The notes beneath the pieces are model-generated. The model was not told where the DNA came from. It did not search any database and saw only the letters and a list, made by a program, of their open reading frames with translations. Shown piece by piece: positions 15,722 through 23,598 of a stretch of DNA of 39,877 nucleotides. Numbering within the stretch: position 1 is the stretch's first letter; each line of letters starts with the position of its first letter. Location: positions 1 to 39,877 of the forward strand of contig CAYHCE010000027.1 in NCBI GenBank assembly GCA_964355015.1. The letters run 5' to 3'. The DNA is from CAYHCE01 sp964355015 (GTDB lineage: Bacteria > Cyanobacteriota > Cyanobacteriia > PCC-6307 > Cyanobiaceae). The translations under genes were made by a program, and so were the position numbers.

Positions 15722-16422
15722 AGCTGGGGCAGCCCCTCCAGGGCCTGGACCGTGCCCATCACCACCAGCAGATCGCCATCGCTGAGCACATGGGAGGCCG
15801 GTGGATTGACCGAGAGCCGATTCTCGGGGCCGGCGGCCAGCACGCTCACCTCGTAATTCTTGCGGAGATTGAGATCCCGCAGGGAGCGGCCGATGAACGC
15901 CTGCGGCACCTTGATCTCCTCGATGCTGTTGCGATCATCGAGGCGGAGCCGCTCCAGCAGGTTGGGACGCATCAGCTGGCGGCCGAGCTGCTCGCCCTGC
16001 ATCCGCGAGGGAAACACCACCTTGTCGGCGCCCACCCGCCGCAGCATCTTCTCGTGCAGGTCGCTGGTGGCGCGGGCGATCACCTGCCGGACCCGGCTGC
16101 CGTCGCTGTCCTTGACGATCAGGGTGGCGGTGATGCTGGCCTCGATCGGTTCACTGATGCCCACCACCACCGTGCTGAGGTCCAGCACCCCGGCGGCCCG
16201 CAGGGCTTCCTCGTCGGTGCAGTCGAGTGCCCGGGCCTCGATGGCCGGATCGACCTGGCGCAGGGCATCGATTGCCCGCTGGTCCCGGTCCACAGCCAGC
16301 ACGTCGGCACCACAGCGGACCAGCTCCTTGCAGACGGCGGTGCCGAAGCGCCCGACCCCGATCACAGCGAAACTGTTCGGCGTAGCCGGGCCGGCTCCCT
16401 GCCAGCGCCACCAGTTGGTCAT
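15718..16422 (-). CDS. ktrA: Ktr/Trk potassium-uptake regulatory subunit
   Basis: KtrA/TrkA proteins form cytosolic rings that gate a membrane K+ channel subunit in response to nucleotides. The 234-residue product has one RCK-N domain beginning VIGVGRFGTAVCKEL (GxGxxG at 22-27), with the expected acidic residue in LAVDRD. An RCK-C domain follows in the last 80 residues (AFIGRSLRDLNL, then HVLSDGDLLVVMG). The size fits the single-RCK KtrA form. No KtrB/TrkH channel gene is adjacent: downstream is anmK and upstream, beyond a terminator, a peroxiredoxin. Confidence 0.88.
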   Translation of the reverse strand: MTNWWRWQGAGPATPNSFAVIGVGRFGTAVCKELVRCGADVLAVDRDQRAIDALRQVDPAIEARALDCTDEEALRAAGVLDLSTVVVGISEPIEASITATLIVKDSDGSRVRQVIARATSDLHEKMLRRVGADKVVFPSRMQGEQLGRQLMRPNLLERLRLDDRNSIEEIKVPQAFIGRSLRDLNLRKNYEVSVLAAGPENRLSVNPPASHVLSDGDLLVVMGTVQALEGLPQL

Positions 16423-16493
16423 CGAGGGGTGTATCGGCTGAAGGCCATTCTGCGACCAGCCCGCACACCCCCCTGGGCCGTCGCTGGCCGCAC

Positions 16494-16516
16494 AAAAATC
16501 CCGCCGGAGGCGGGAT
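16494..16516 (-). terminator. Rho-independent terminator of the peroxiredoxin transcript
   Basis: On the minus strand the perfect stem ATCCCGCC (16516-16509) and GGCGGGAT (16505-16498), with a 3-nt loop, is followed by a T-run (16498-16494). It lies 38 nt beyond the peroxiredoxin stop. It is one of the clearest intrinsic terminators in the window, and it separates that gene from ktrA-anmK. Confidence 0.85.
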
Positions 16517-16554
16517 CGGCACGGGTCCCCAGGACGCCGGGCCCCGTCTGCCGA

Positions 16555-17190
16555 TCAGAGGTTCGGCTGGGGGGTCAGGCGCAGGTAGGGCTTGATCTCG
16601 GTGACACCCTTGGGAAACCTGGCGCGGGCATCCTCGGTGGAGATCGAGGGCACCACGACGCAGTCGTCGCCCTCCTTCCAGTTCACCGGCGTGGCCACCT
16701 GATGGTGGTCGGTGAGCTGGAGGGAGTCGATCACCCGCAGGATCTCGTCGAAGTTGCGACCGGTGCTGGCGGGGTAGGTGATCTGCAGACGCAGTTTCTT
16801 GTTCGGGTCGATGATGAAGACCGAGCGCACCGTCAGGTTGTTGAGCGCGTTCGGATGAATCATCCCGTAGAGATCGCTCACCTTCTTGTCGGAATCCGCC
16901 AGGATCGGATAGTCGACCTTGGTATTCTGGGTTTCGTTGATGTCGCAGATCCAGCCCTTGTGGCTTTCGGCGGAATCCACGCTCAGGGCGATGGTCTTGA
17001 CGTTGCGCTTCTCCCACTCGGGGCGGAGACGCGACACCTCACCGAGCTCTGTGGTGCAGACCGGTGTGTAGTCGGCCGGGTGGGAGAAGAGGACGACCCA
17101 GCTATCGCCGGCGTAGTCGTAGAGATTGATCGGACCCAGCTGGGAATCCTGGGTGAAATCGGGAACGGTGTCACCGAGTTGAAGAGCCAT
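16555..17190 (-). CDS. 1-Cys peroxiredoxin (Prx6 type)
   Basis: This enzyme reduces peroxides through a single peroxidatic cysteine. From ATG 17190 (MALQLGDTVPDF) it has 211 residues, typical for the Prx6 subfamily; a longer frame upstream is not conserved. The active site is HPADYTPVCTTELGEV, with Cys45. The family pieces DFTQDSQLGPINLYDY, VRSVFIIDPNKKLRL and the long C-terminal dimerisation domain (NWKEGDDCVVVPSI) are present. It follows hflX by 80 nt on the same strand and ends in a strong terminator, so it may be the tail of that operon or have its own promoter. Confidence 0.93.
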   Translation of the reverse strand: MALQLGDTVPDFTQDSQLGPINLYDYAGDSWVVLFSHPADYTPVCTTELGEVSRLRPEWEKRNVKTIALSVDSAESHKGWICDINETQNTKVDYPILADSDKKVSDLYGMIHPNALNNLTVRSVFIIDPNKKLRLQITYPASTGRNFDEILRVIDSLQLTDHHQVATPVNWKEGDDCVVVPSISTEDARARFPKGVTEIKPYLRLTPQPNL

Positions 17191-17270
17191 GGCAGGAGAG
17201 GGCCAACCCCCCGATCGTGCCACAGGGCGTTGTCCTTCCCGCAGGAAGGGAATCCCGAACGTGGCCGCCG

Positions 17271-18965
17271 CTACAAGCAACCTGGCTCTGTCGCTGCCGG
17301 CGGCAGGGGGTCCGGGCCGCCGCCACCGGCGGCCTGGCCGACCAGCCAGCTGCGCAGGCCCTCCAGGCCGAGGCCGGCGGTGGCGGAGACGAACAGCGCC
17401 TCCGGATCGCGCTGCAGCGCCTCCTCCAGGGCTGTGGCGCTGCAGTGGTCGATCTGGTTGCCGATCAGCCGGCGTGGTGCCTGGCTGCCGAGCGAATCGA
17501 GAATGGTGTGCACGGTATCCAGTTGCCGGGGCCAGGCCGGATCCGACAGATCCACCACCAGCAGCAGTCCGTCGGCCTCCAGGGTCTCCTCCAGGGTGGA
17601 GCGGAAAGCTTCCACCAGAGGGGGGGGGAGTTCACGGATGAACCCCACGGTGTCGGTGAGGAGCAGGCGCGTGATCCCCCCTTCAGGATCGCGCAGCTCC
17701 AGCCGGCGGGTGGTGGGATCGAGGGTGGCGAACAGCTTGTTCTCCGCCAGCACCTCCTCGCCCGCCGCCGGCCGGGTGAGGGCATTGAGCAGGGAGCTCT
17801 TGCCGGCGTTCGTGTATCCCACCAGAGCCAGCCGCGGCAGGCCGTGCCGGCCCTGGCGCAGGCGCGCCCGGTGCTCCCCCAGCCGGCTCACCTCCCGCTG
17901 CAGCCGCTCGATGCGGCGTGCGATGGCGCGGCGATCCTTCTCCAGCTGGGTTTCACCGGGCCCGCGGGTGCCGATGCCGCCACCCTGGCGGGACAGGCTC
18001 AGCCCGCGGCCGGTGAGCCGCGGCAGGCGATAGCGCAGCTGGGCGAGTTCCACCTGCAGCCGGCCCGCGCTGCTGGCGGCCCGCTGGGCAAAGATGTCGA
18101 GGATCAGCTCGCTGCGGTCGCTCACGGGCAGATCCAGCAGCCGCTCCAGATTGCGGGCCTGCACCGGGGTGAGGTCCCGGTCGGTGACCACCAGGGTGGC
18201 GCCGACACGGCGCGCCTCCAGGGCGGCTTCGCGCAGCTTGCCTTCGCCCCAGAGGGTCTGGGGCGAAGGCTGCTGGCGCTTCTGCCGGACCACGCCCACC
18301 GGCAGGGCGCCGGCGCTGCGCACCAGCCCCTCCAGCTCGGCGATGTCTCGCTGACAGTCGCTGGCTTCGCCGCTCAGCAGGGCCAGCAGGAGCACCCGCT
18401 CCGGCCCCTCGATCAGGCTGGACGGGGCGGCACCCGCAGCTTGTTCCTCCACCTGGGCCGGTGTGACGAGGGGATCGCAGAGCTCCGCCAGCTCCCCCTC
18501 CTTGTGGCAGTCCCAGGGCTGGTCCGCTGCGTTGCCGGGCCTGAACACGGCGGCTTGCCACTGTCCCCCCGGGCGGGCCCGATCCGGGTAGCGCAGCCAC
18601 AACAGCGGGGCGAGATCCATGCCGACCAGGGCTTCGCTGCCCTGGGGCTCCAGCGCCGGACCCCTGCCGACACAGGTGATCAGGCGCAGATCGTTGCCCT
18701 GGCGGCGCTCGGAGCCCGGCAGCCGCTCGATCAGCCGACCCGACTGTTCCAGCGGACCGACCCAGAGCAGCCGGCAGAGTCCACGTCCGTCGACCACCAG
18801 GCTGAGGGACAGCTCCAGCTCGTGGGCCTCTGCCGCCAGCCGCTGCAGGCTGAGCAGGTCGGCGCCGCCCTGTTCGGGATGGCGGCGGTGCGAGAGGCGC
18901 TCCAGGCGGCGCTTCTGGGCGGGGCGCAGACCGGCGACGCGACCGGAGAGGATGGCCTGTTTCAA
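17271..18965 (-). CDS. hflX: Ribosome-associated GTPase HflX
   Basis: HflX binds the large ribosomal subunit and can split stalled or hibernating ribosomes. The 564-residue protein is longer than E. coli HflX (about 426) because of an N-terminal extension, as is common in cyanobacteria. The N-terminal HflX domain (roughly 180-330) contains the glycine-rich GGIGTRGPGETQLE. G motifs are GYTNAGKSSLLN (G1), DTVGFIRELP (G3), GNQID (G4, Gln variant of NKxD) and FVSATAG (G5). Its ATG overlaps the upstream HAD stop as ATGA, so it is translationally coupled. Confidence 0.93.
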   Translation of the reverse strand: MKQAILSGRVAGLRPAQKRRLERLSHRRHPEQGGADLLSLQRLAAEAHELELSLSLVVDGRGLCRLLWVGPLEQSGRLIERLPGSERRQGNDLRLITCVGRGPALEPQGSEALVGMDLAPLLWLRYPDRARPGGQWQAAVFRPGNAADQPWDCHKEGELAELCDPLVTPAQVEEQAAGAAPSSLIEGPERVLLLALLSGEASDCQRDIAELEGLVRSAGALPVGVVRQKRQQPSPQTLWGEGKLREAALEARRVGATLVVTDRDLTPVQARNLERLLDLPVSDRSELILDIFAQRAASSAGRLQVELAQLRYRLPRLTGRGLSLSRQGGGIGTRGPGETQLEKDRRAIARRIERLQREVSRLGEHRARLRQGRHGLPRLALVGYTNAGKSSLLNALTRPAAGEEVLAENKLFATLDPTTRRLELRDPEGGITRLLLTDTVGFIRELPPPLVEAFRSTLEETLEADGLLLVVDLSDPAWPRQLDTVHTILDSLGSQAPRRLIGNQIDHCSATALEEALQRDPEALFVSATAGLGLEGLRSWLVGQAAGGGGPDPLPPAATEPGCL

Positions 18966-19609
18966 CGGCGGTGGATCAGCAGGCAGGGGAGGCCCGCCGC
19001 GTTGGCGCCGGCGACGTCCTCCGGACTGTCACCCACATGCCAGGCCCGCTTCGCCGTCAGCTGCAGGCGGTCGAGTGCCTGCAAGAAGGGCAGGGGGCTC
19101 GGCTTTGCCGCACCGGCGGCGCTGGAGACGACCACCACCTCGATGAGCTCGCCCAGGCCCAGAGCAGGCAGGAGTCCCTGCAGCCGCTGGTCGAAGTTGC
19201 TCACCACCGCCAGCCGCAGGCCTGCCTGCCGCCAGCGCCGCAAGGGTGCGATCACGTCGTCGTGGAGGTGCCAGAGGCCGGCATCGGCGAACCGATCGAA
19301 CAGATCGTTCAGGAGCCCGGCAGGGGCTGAGACCGCTCCGCAGGCGGACAGGGCCGCCGTGATCCGCTCGCCCCACCAGTGGCGTTCGGCCGAGAGCAGA
19401 TCGGTTCCGGTCAGACCGGGAAAGGCGAGGGGTGGGGCCTGCCGGTAGACGTCCGGAAAGGCACGGTCGATCGCCCCCGCGCTCACCTCGATGCCGTGCT
19501 CGGCCGCCACGGCCGCATAGGTGGTACCGACCGAGTGGCGCAGGCCGATCAGCGTGCCCATGGCGTCAAGCAGCAGGGCGCGGGGTGGGGGCAGGGAGGT
19601 GGTGCTCAT
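18962..19609 (-). CDS. HAD-family hydrolase (HAD-IA, HDHD3-like)
   Basis: The 215-residue product has LLLDAMGTLIGL as motif I (DxMGT, so the second Asp is replaced by Met), SNFD as motif II, KPSP as motif III and HVGDSPEDVAGANAAG as motif IV. The helical cap lies between motifs I and II. The replacement in motif I resembles that of HDHD3-like HAD proteins and leaves catalytic competence open. It overlaps both neighbours by 4 nt (NDH-2 upstream, hflX downstream). Confidence 0.85.
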   Translation of the reverse strand: MSTTSLPPPRALLLDAMGTLIGLRHSVGTTYAAVAAEHGIEVSAGAIDRAFPDVYRQAPPLAFPGLTGTDLLSAERHWWGERITAALSACGAVSAPAGLLNDLFDRFADAGLWHLHDDVIAPLRRWRQAGLRLAVVSNFDQRLQGLLPALGLGELIEVVVVSSAAGAAKPSPLPFLQALDRLQLTAKRAWHVGDSPEDVAGANAAGLPCLLIHRR

Positions 19610-20874
19610 GTCCGGGGTGTTGTCGGGGCCGGGGAGGTCGGCGGATGCCCGCTGCTGCCGAACAGCGGGCGGCCCAGATCGCTCAGCCAGCCCGCCGCCA
19701 CTCTGAGCTGGTGGGGCAGGCCCGGCAGGCGGGAAAGATAGGTGAACTGGCGGATCCGGTAGGCGGCCGGGCCGGCCAGGGTCAGTCCGAGCCCGGTGAG
19801 GCTGGCCTCACCGATGCCCAGGCTGATCATTTCGCCCAGATCACGCCAGTGGAAGGGCTGCAGCGGTTCTCCTGCCAGGGAGAGGAGCAGGTTGTCGGCC
19901 AGGCGATCGGCCTGCTGGAAAGCGACCTGGGCCGTCGCCGCCAGCGGTATACCTTCAGGGTCGGGTACGTGGGCCACATCGCCGATGGCGAACAGGTCCG
20001 GCTGGTCCCGCAGCCGCAGGTCCTCGCTGCAGAGCAACCGGCCCCGCTGATCCCTCGCGGCAGGCGGCGTGATCGGCGGGGGATCCACCGCCACGCCGGC
20101 GGTCCAGATCACCCCGTCCACGGCCAGATCCTCCAGGCTGGTGACGGCGCCGCCCCCGGGGGCGAGGCTCAGCCGGATCAGGCCGGGCTCGACCGCCAGC
20201 ACCCGGGTATGGGCGCGCAGACGAACATCCCGGCGCAGCAGGGCGCTGCGCGCCTGCTCCCGGTTGAACGACCGGCTCTGGGGCAACAGGTCGGGGCCCT
20301 GTTCGATCAGTTCCAGAACGGTGCTTCCCCGCAGCAGGTCGCTCAGCTTGCAGGCCAGCTCCACCCCGCTTGGCCCCGCACCCACCACCGCCAGCCGCTG
20401 CAGAGGCCTGGGCCGGGCCTGCAGCTGCCTGACCAGGGTCTGCAGCCTTTCCACATCGGCCAGGCTGCGGAAGGGCAGGGCATGCTCCTCAACACCGGGC
20501 ACCCCGAAGCTGGTGGTGTGGCTGCCGGTGGCCAGCACCAGCCGCGAGAAGCACAGTTCCCGGCCCTGCCCGGTGACGACGCTGTGGCCGATGGCATCGA
20601 TCCGGCTGACCCGATCCCGCAACCAGGCCACACCACAGCCGGCCAGCAGGGTGTCGTAGCGGGGAGCCACTTCCCAGCTGCGCAGCTCCTCGGAGAGGAG
20701 TTCGTAGAGAAGGGGCAGAAACAGGAACCGCTCGTTCGGTTCGATCAGCAGGATGGGCGGATGGTCGCGGCGGCTGGCAAGGGCCAGGGCGGTGTAAAGC
20801 CCGCCGAACCCGCCTCCGACCACCACGATCGGAGCGCCGGGGCGTGGGGATCGGCGCGTGTTCGGCTCCGCCAT
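19606..20874 (-). CDS. Type II NAD(P)H dehydrogenase (NDH-2 family)
   Basis: This is a single-subunit FAD enzyme that passes electrons from NAD(P)H to quinone without pumping protons. The 422-residue protein has the FAD-binding GGGFGGLYTALAL (about 20-32) and a second dinucleotide site VVGAGPSGVELACKL (about 163-177). The FAD-contact motif DLFAIGDVAHVP and the stretch AQVAFQQADRLADNL are also typical. The C-terminal membrane-contact segment (FTYLSRLPGLPHQLRV) fits NDH-2. In cyanobacteria such proteins have been linked to redox sensing. It begins the run NDH-2/HAD/hflX with 4-nt overlaps and is divergent from cysH. Confidence 0.88.
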   Translation of the reverse strand: MAEPNTRRSPRPGAPIVVVGGGFGGLYTALALASRRDHPPILLIEPNERFLFLPLLYELLSEELRSWEVAPRYDTLLAGCGVAWLRDRVSRIDAIGHSVVTGQGRELCFSRLVLATGSHTTSFGVPGVEEHALPFRSLADVERLQTLVRQLQARPRPLQRLAVVGAGPSGVELACKLSDLLRGSTVLELIEQGPDLLPQSRSFNREQARSALLRRDVRLRAHTRVLAVEPGLIRLSLAPGGGAVTSLEDLAVDGVIWTAGVAVDPPPITPPAARDQRGRLLCSEDLRLRDQPDLFAIGDVAHVPDPEGIPLAATAQVAFQQADRLADNLLLSLAGEPLQPFHWRDLGEMISLGIGEASLTGLGLTLAGPAAYRIRQFTYLSRLPGLPHQLRVAAGWLSDLGRPLFGSSGHPPTSPAPTTPRT

Positions 20875-20934
20875 GCTGCTGTTGTTCCGGGCACGTGGAG
20901 GGGTGGTTGAACCCTAACCAGCGGTGTTGCATCG

Positions 20935-21717
20935 GTGATGATGATGGTCAGCATGACAAGCCTCGCCACCACTCTTGTTCCTGCGGATCGTCTTCCTGCG
21001 GACCGCCACGGTCACCCCGTGGATCCGGGGGAGGCTCGCAGCAGGCTGGAGCAGTCCGATCCGGCCGCCTGCCTGGCCTGGGGCTACGAGACGTTCGGTG
21101 AGGGATTCGCACTCACCACCAGTTTCGGCATCCAGTCGGCCGTGCTGCTGCACATGCTCAGCCGTCTGAACTCGCGGGTCCCTGTCCTCTGGGTGGACAC
21201 GGGTTACCTGCCCCCCGAGACCTACCAGTACGCCGACCGGCTCTGCACCGCGCTGGATCTCAATCTGCACGTGGTGCAGGCTGAGCTGAGCCCGGCGCGG
21301 ATGGAAGCCCTCTACGGACGCCTCTGGGAAACGGGCCGGGTGGAGGACATGCAGACCTATCACCGGCTGCGCAAGGTCGAACCCCTCGACCGGCTGCTCG
21401 GGGATCTCCGTATCCGTTGCTGGGCCAGTGGTGTTCGCGGCAGCCAGACCGAGCATCGCGGCTCCATGTCGCTCCTGGATTCCGTGCGGGGCCGCTGGTC
21501 GCTGCGGCCCCTGCTCTCCTGGAGCCTCCGGGATGTCTTCTATTACATGGAGAATCATGCCCTGCCCCAGCATCCGTTGTTCGAGCAGGGCTATTCCACC
21601 GTCGGCGACTGGCACTCCAGCCGCCCCGACGACGGCAGCGGCCGCGGCACCCGCTTCGGCGGCCTCAAGCAGGAGTGCGGCATCCACCTGCCGGGAGTGA
21701 TGGGCGAGGGGATCTGA
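20935..21717 (+). CDS. cysH: Phosphoadenosine phosphosulfate reductase
   Basis: CysH reduces PAPS to sulfite in assimilatory sulfate reduction, using thioredoxin. The P-loop-like SFGIQSAVLLHM, the VLWVDTGYLPPETYQ block and the catalytic GLKQECGIHLP (Cys248 in the long numbering) are all present. The cysteine pairs that bind a 4Fe-4S cluster in APS reductases are missing, which supports PAPS over APS as substrate. The start lies in a short run (GTG ATG ATG ATG at 20935-20946, then ATG 20953); 20953 (MTSLATT) or 20938 are likely. coaX begins immediately after the stop. Confidence 0.92.
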   Translation: MMMMVSMTSLATTLVPADRLPADRHGHPVDPGEARSRLEQSDPAACLAWGYETFGEGFALTTSFGIQSAVLLHMLSRLNSRVPVLWVDTGYLPPETYQYADRLCTALDLNLHVVQAELSPARMEALYGRLWETGRVEDMQTYHRLRKVEPLDRLLGDLRIRCWASGVRGSQTEHRGSMSLLDSVRGRWSLRPLLSWSLRDVFYYMENHALPQHPLFEQGYSTVGDWHSSRPDDGSGRGTRFGGLKQECGIHLPGVMGEGI

Positions 21718-22488
21718 ATGGTGGAAGCCGGCGACCTCTGGTTGCTGATCGGGAACAGTCGCTGGCACTGGGCCGAAGCCGAACCCTCCCCTGCCGGGCC
21801 GGTCCTGAGGTTCCGCCACAGCCTTCCTCCCACCGACCCCGCCACCGGCCCCGCTGCCGGCCCCACCTCTGTGGGCTGGCCGCGGCTGCGGGCCTGGGCC
21901 GCCGTTGGTCGGCTGCCGGAGCCTGGGAGGGCTCCCGCCGGCTCAGCGGGGCTGCCCGAGCAACGCCGCTTCGGCCTCGACGAGGTTCCACTGCGGCGCC
22001 TGCCTGCCTGGCTCGGGGTCGACAGGGCTCTGGCGGGCTGGCAGGCCTGGCGACGACAGGCGGTGCTGGGGGGAGGCGGTGTGCTGGTGGCGGACGCGGG
22101 CACCGTGCTCAGCCTCACCCGGGTGGATGGAGAGGGAGGCTTCGCGGGGGGGCGTCTGCAGCCCGGTGCCCGGCTGCAGCTGGCGTCGATGGGCCAGTCC
22201 ACGGCGCTGTTGCCACGGATCGAAGCCGTGGAGGAAGGTGTCCCGCCTGAGCCGTGGCCGTTCGCCACGGCTCAGGCGATGCGCAGTGGTTGTCTGCGGG
22301 GCCTGGCCGCGGCCATCGCCCAGGGCTGGCTCGACTTCGACGGGGGATCCAGCGACGGGCTGTGGCTCACCGGAGGGGATGGCCCCCTGCTGCTCCCGTT
22401 GCTGCGGGAGATGGGTCTGCCGATCAGGGAGGAGCCGGATCTCTGCCTGCAGGGGCTGGTGTCCCTCAGCTCAGACCGAGATCGCTGA
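21718..22488 (+). CDS. coaX: Type III pantothenate kinase
   Basis: CoaX phosphorylates pantothenate, the first step of coenzyme A synthesis. The 256-residue protein has the ASKHA-fold blocks LIGNSRWHWA (phosphate 1, with the usual DxGN degenerate), GVDRALAGWQAW, VADAGTVLSLTRVD and GGFAGGRLQPGARLQLASM. The first motif has Ile instead of Asp before GN, a divergence seen by eye that deserves note. It starts directly after the cysH stop with no gap, so it is co-transcribed. Its last 23 nt overlap the convergent peroxiredoxin Q gene. Confidence 0.88.
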   Translation: MVEAGDLWLLIGNSRWHWAEAEPSPAGPVLRFRHSLPPTDPATGPAAGPTSVGWPRLRAWAAVGRLPEPGRAPAGSAGLPEQRRFGLDEVPLRRLPAWLGVDRALAGWQAWRRQAVLGGGGVLVADAGTVLSLTRVDGEGGFAGGRLQPGARLQLASMGQSTALLPRIEAVEEGVPPEPWPFATAQAMRSGCLRGLAAAIAQGWLDFDGGSSDGLWLTGGDGPLLLPLLREMGLPIREEPDLCLQGLVSLSSDRDR

Positions 22489-22933
22489 GGATCTGATCGG
22501 CCATCTCCTCGGCCTTCACCTTCCAGTAGATCCGCTCCAGCCGGCCCTCCGGATCGATCACGAATGTGTGGCGCATCATGCCCATGTACTCGCGTCCCAT
22601 GAACTTCTTGAGGCCGTAGCTCTCGTAGGCCGTGGCCACGGGGCAGGGTTCCTCGTCGCTCAGCAACGTGAACGGGAGCTGGTACTTGTCGATGAACTTG
22701 GAGTGGCTGCCGGCTCCGTCCTTGCTGATTCCGAGCACCCGGATTCCGTGTTCCTCGAAACGGGTCCACTGATCGCGGAAGCCACAGGCTTCCTTGGTGC
22801 AGCCAGGGGTGTCGTCCTTCGGATAGAAGTAGATCACCACTCTCTGACCGCGCAGATCGGCCAGGGTCACCGGGCTGCCGCTCTGGTCGGGAAGGGTGAA
22901 ATCGGGGGAGGGATCGCCGATCTGCAATGCCAT
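22466..22933 (-). CDS. bcp: Peroxiredoxin Q / bacterioferritin comigratory protein
   Basis: This is a thiol peroxidase that reduces hydrogen and alkyl peroxides. The 155-residue product has YPKDDTPGCTKEACGFRDQW, with peroxidatic Cys45 and resolving Cys50 five residues apart, the atypical 2-Cys arrangement of the BCP/PrxQ group. The N-terminus GDPSPDFTLPDQSG and the later VLGISKDGAGSH and HTFVIDPEG are canonical. The 3' end overlaps coaX by 23 nt on the opposite strand. The start is divergent from the next gene across 66 nt. Confidence 0.95.
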   Translation of the reverse strand: MALQIGDPSPDFTLPDQSGSPVTLADLRGQRVVIYFYPKDDTPGCTKEACGFRDQWTRFEEHGIRVLGISKDGAGSHSKFIDKYQLPFTLLSDEEPCPVATAYESYGLKKFMGREYMGMMRHTFVIDPEGRLERIYWKVKAEEMADQILSDLGLS

Positions 22934-22999
22934 GGAATCGATCGAATCGGTGGCGCGAGCCTAGGGTGCCGGTAGGGTCTGAGCTGATCCGGAAATCCG

Positions 23000-23506
23000 A
23001 TGGTCCTTGCCTTTCGCCTCGGTCTGGCCGGGCTGCTCGGCCTGATCGGTCTGGCCGGACTGGTGCAGTTGTCGCTGCAGCCCCCCCTGGCCAGCCGCAC
23101 CGGCTCGGCCACGGGAGCCGTCCTGGCCGATCTTGAGGATCAGGAGGCACTTCTGGATCAGCGCCAGCAGGCCTCTCTTCTGCTGAACCGCTTCGTCGGA
23201 GCTCAGATCACCCGTTACTTCTGGGGCGGCTTCAGCGGTTATCTCGACGTTCTCGGAATTGAATCACCTGCCGGTATGAAGGCCGATCTGAAGGTGGAGG
23301 AGCAGAACGCCCAGTTGCGGCTCTTCCCCCGCACCGGCCAGGAGACCTACCTGGCGAGGGTCGAAGCGATCGAGAGCGTGCCCCGCGGCGTTGTGTGCCG
23401 TGGGGAGGGGGTGCCCGGGCCCTTCCCGTTCCGGGCCGATCGACTGGCCTGCCCGGCCGGATGGCAGCCGCTCGACGGCCCCCGCCGCACGGGTCTGCCG
23501 AAATGA
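23000..23506 (+). CDS. Membrane-anchored or secreted protein, unknown function
   Basis: The 168-residue product starts with a hydrophobic segment (residues 3-28, Gly/Leu-rich) that is either an anchor or a signal peptide. A charged helical stretch follows (LADLEDQEALLDQRQQASLLLNRFVGAQ), then a mixed domain with two cysteines (VVCRGEG and RLACPAGW). The layout (N-terminal helix followed by a small beta-rich domain) is reminiscent of the cyanobacterial pilin-like G/H proteins, but no prepilin cleavage motif is evident. I do not commit to that. It is probably independent of the next gene, 92 nt away. Confidence 0.6.
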   Translation: MVLAFRLGLAGLLGLIGLAGLVQLSLQPPLASRTGSATGAVLADLEDQEALLDQRQQASLLLNRFVGAQITRYFWGGFSGYLDVLGIESPAGMKADLKVEEQNAQLRLFPRTGQETYLARVEAIESVPRGVVCRGEGVPGPFPFRADRLACPAGWQPLDGPRRTGLPK

Positions 23507-23562
23507 TCCATTCGTACCGGTTGGTACAGCGAACGCTCTGTCACCGTTCCATGGCGAAGTTG

Positions 23563-23591
23563 TTGGCAGATGCAACTCGCAGGGCTAGGTT
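23563..23591 (+). promoter_or_regulatory. Possible promoter of the secreted DUF1400-like gene
   Basis: TTGGCA (23563-23568) and TAGGTT (23586-23591) are spaced by 17 nt. The start codon is only 8 nt after the -10 element, so use of this promoter would produce a leaderless message. A small inverted repeat GTACC-GGTT-GGTAC (23514-23527) lies further upstream. Weak evidence. Confidence 0.25.
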
Positions 23592-23598
23592 CAGATTG

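Noticed and set aside
15790..18033. A 747-residue plus-strand frame opposite ktrA, peroxiredoxin and hflX
   Set aside because: Low-complexity composition and full overlap with three well-supported genes; typical antisense frame in high-GC DNA.
21718..22488. Frames in the cysH-coaX region suggesting an extra gene (up to 356 residues)
   Set aside because: Arg/Cys/Trp-rich shadow frames overlapping well-supported cysH, coaX and bcp.
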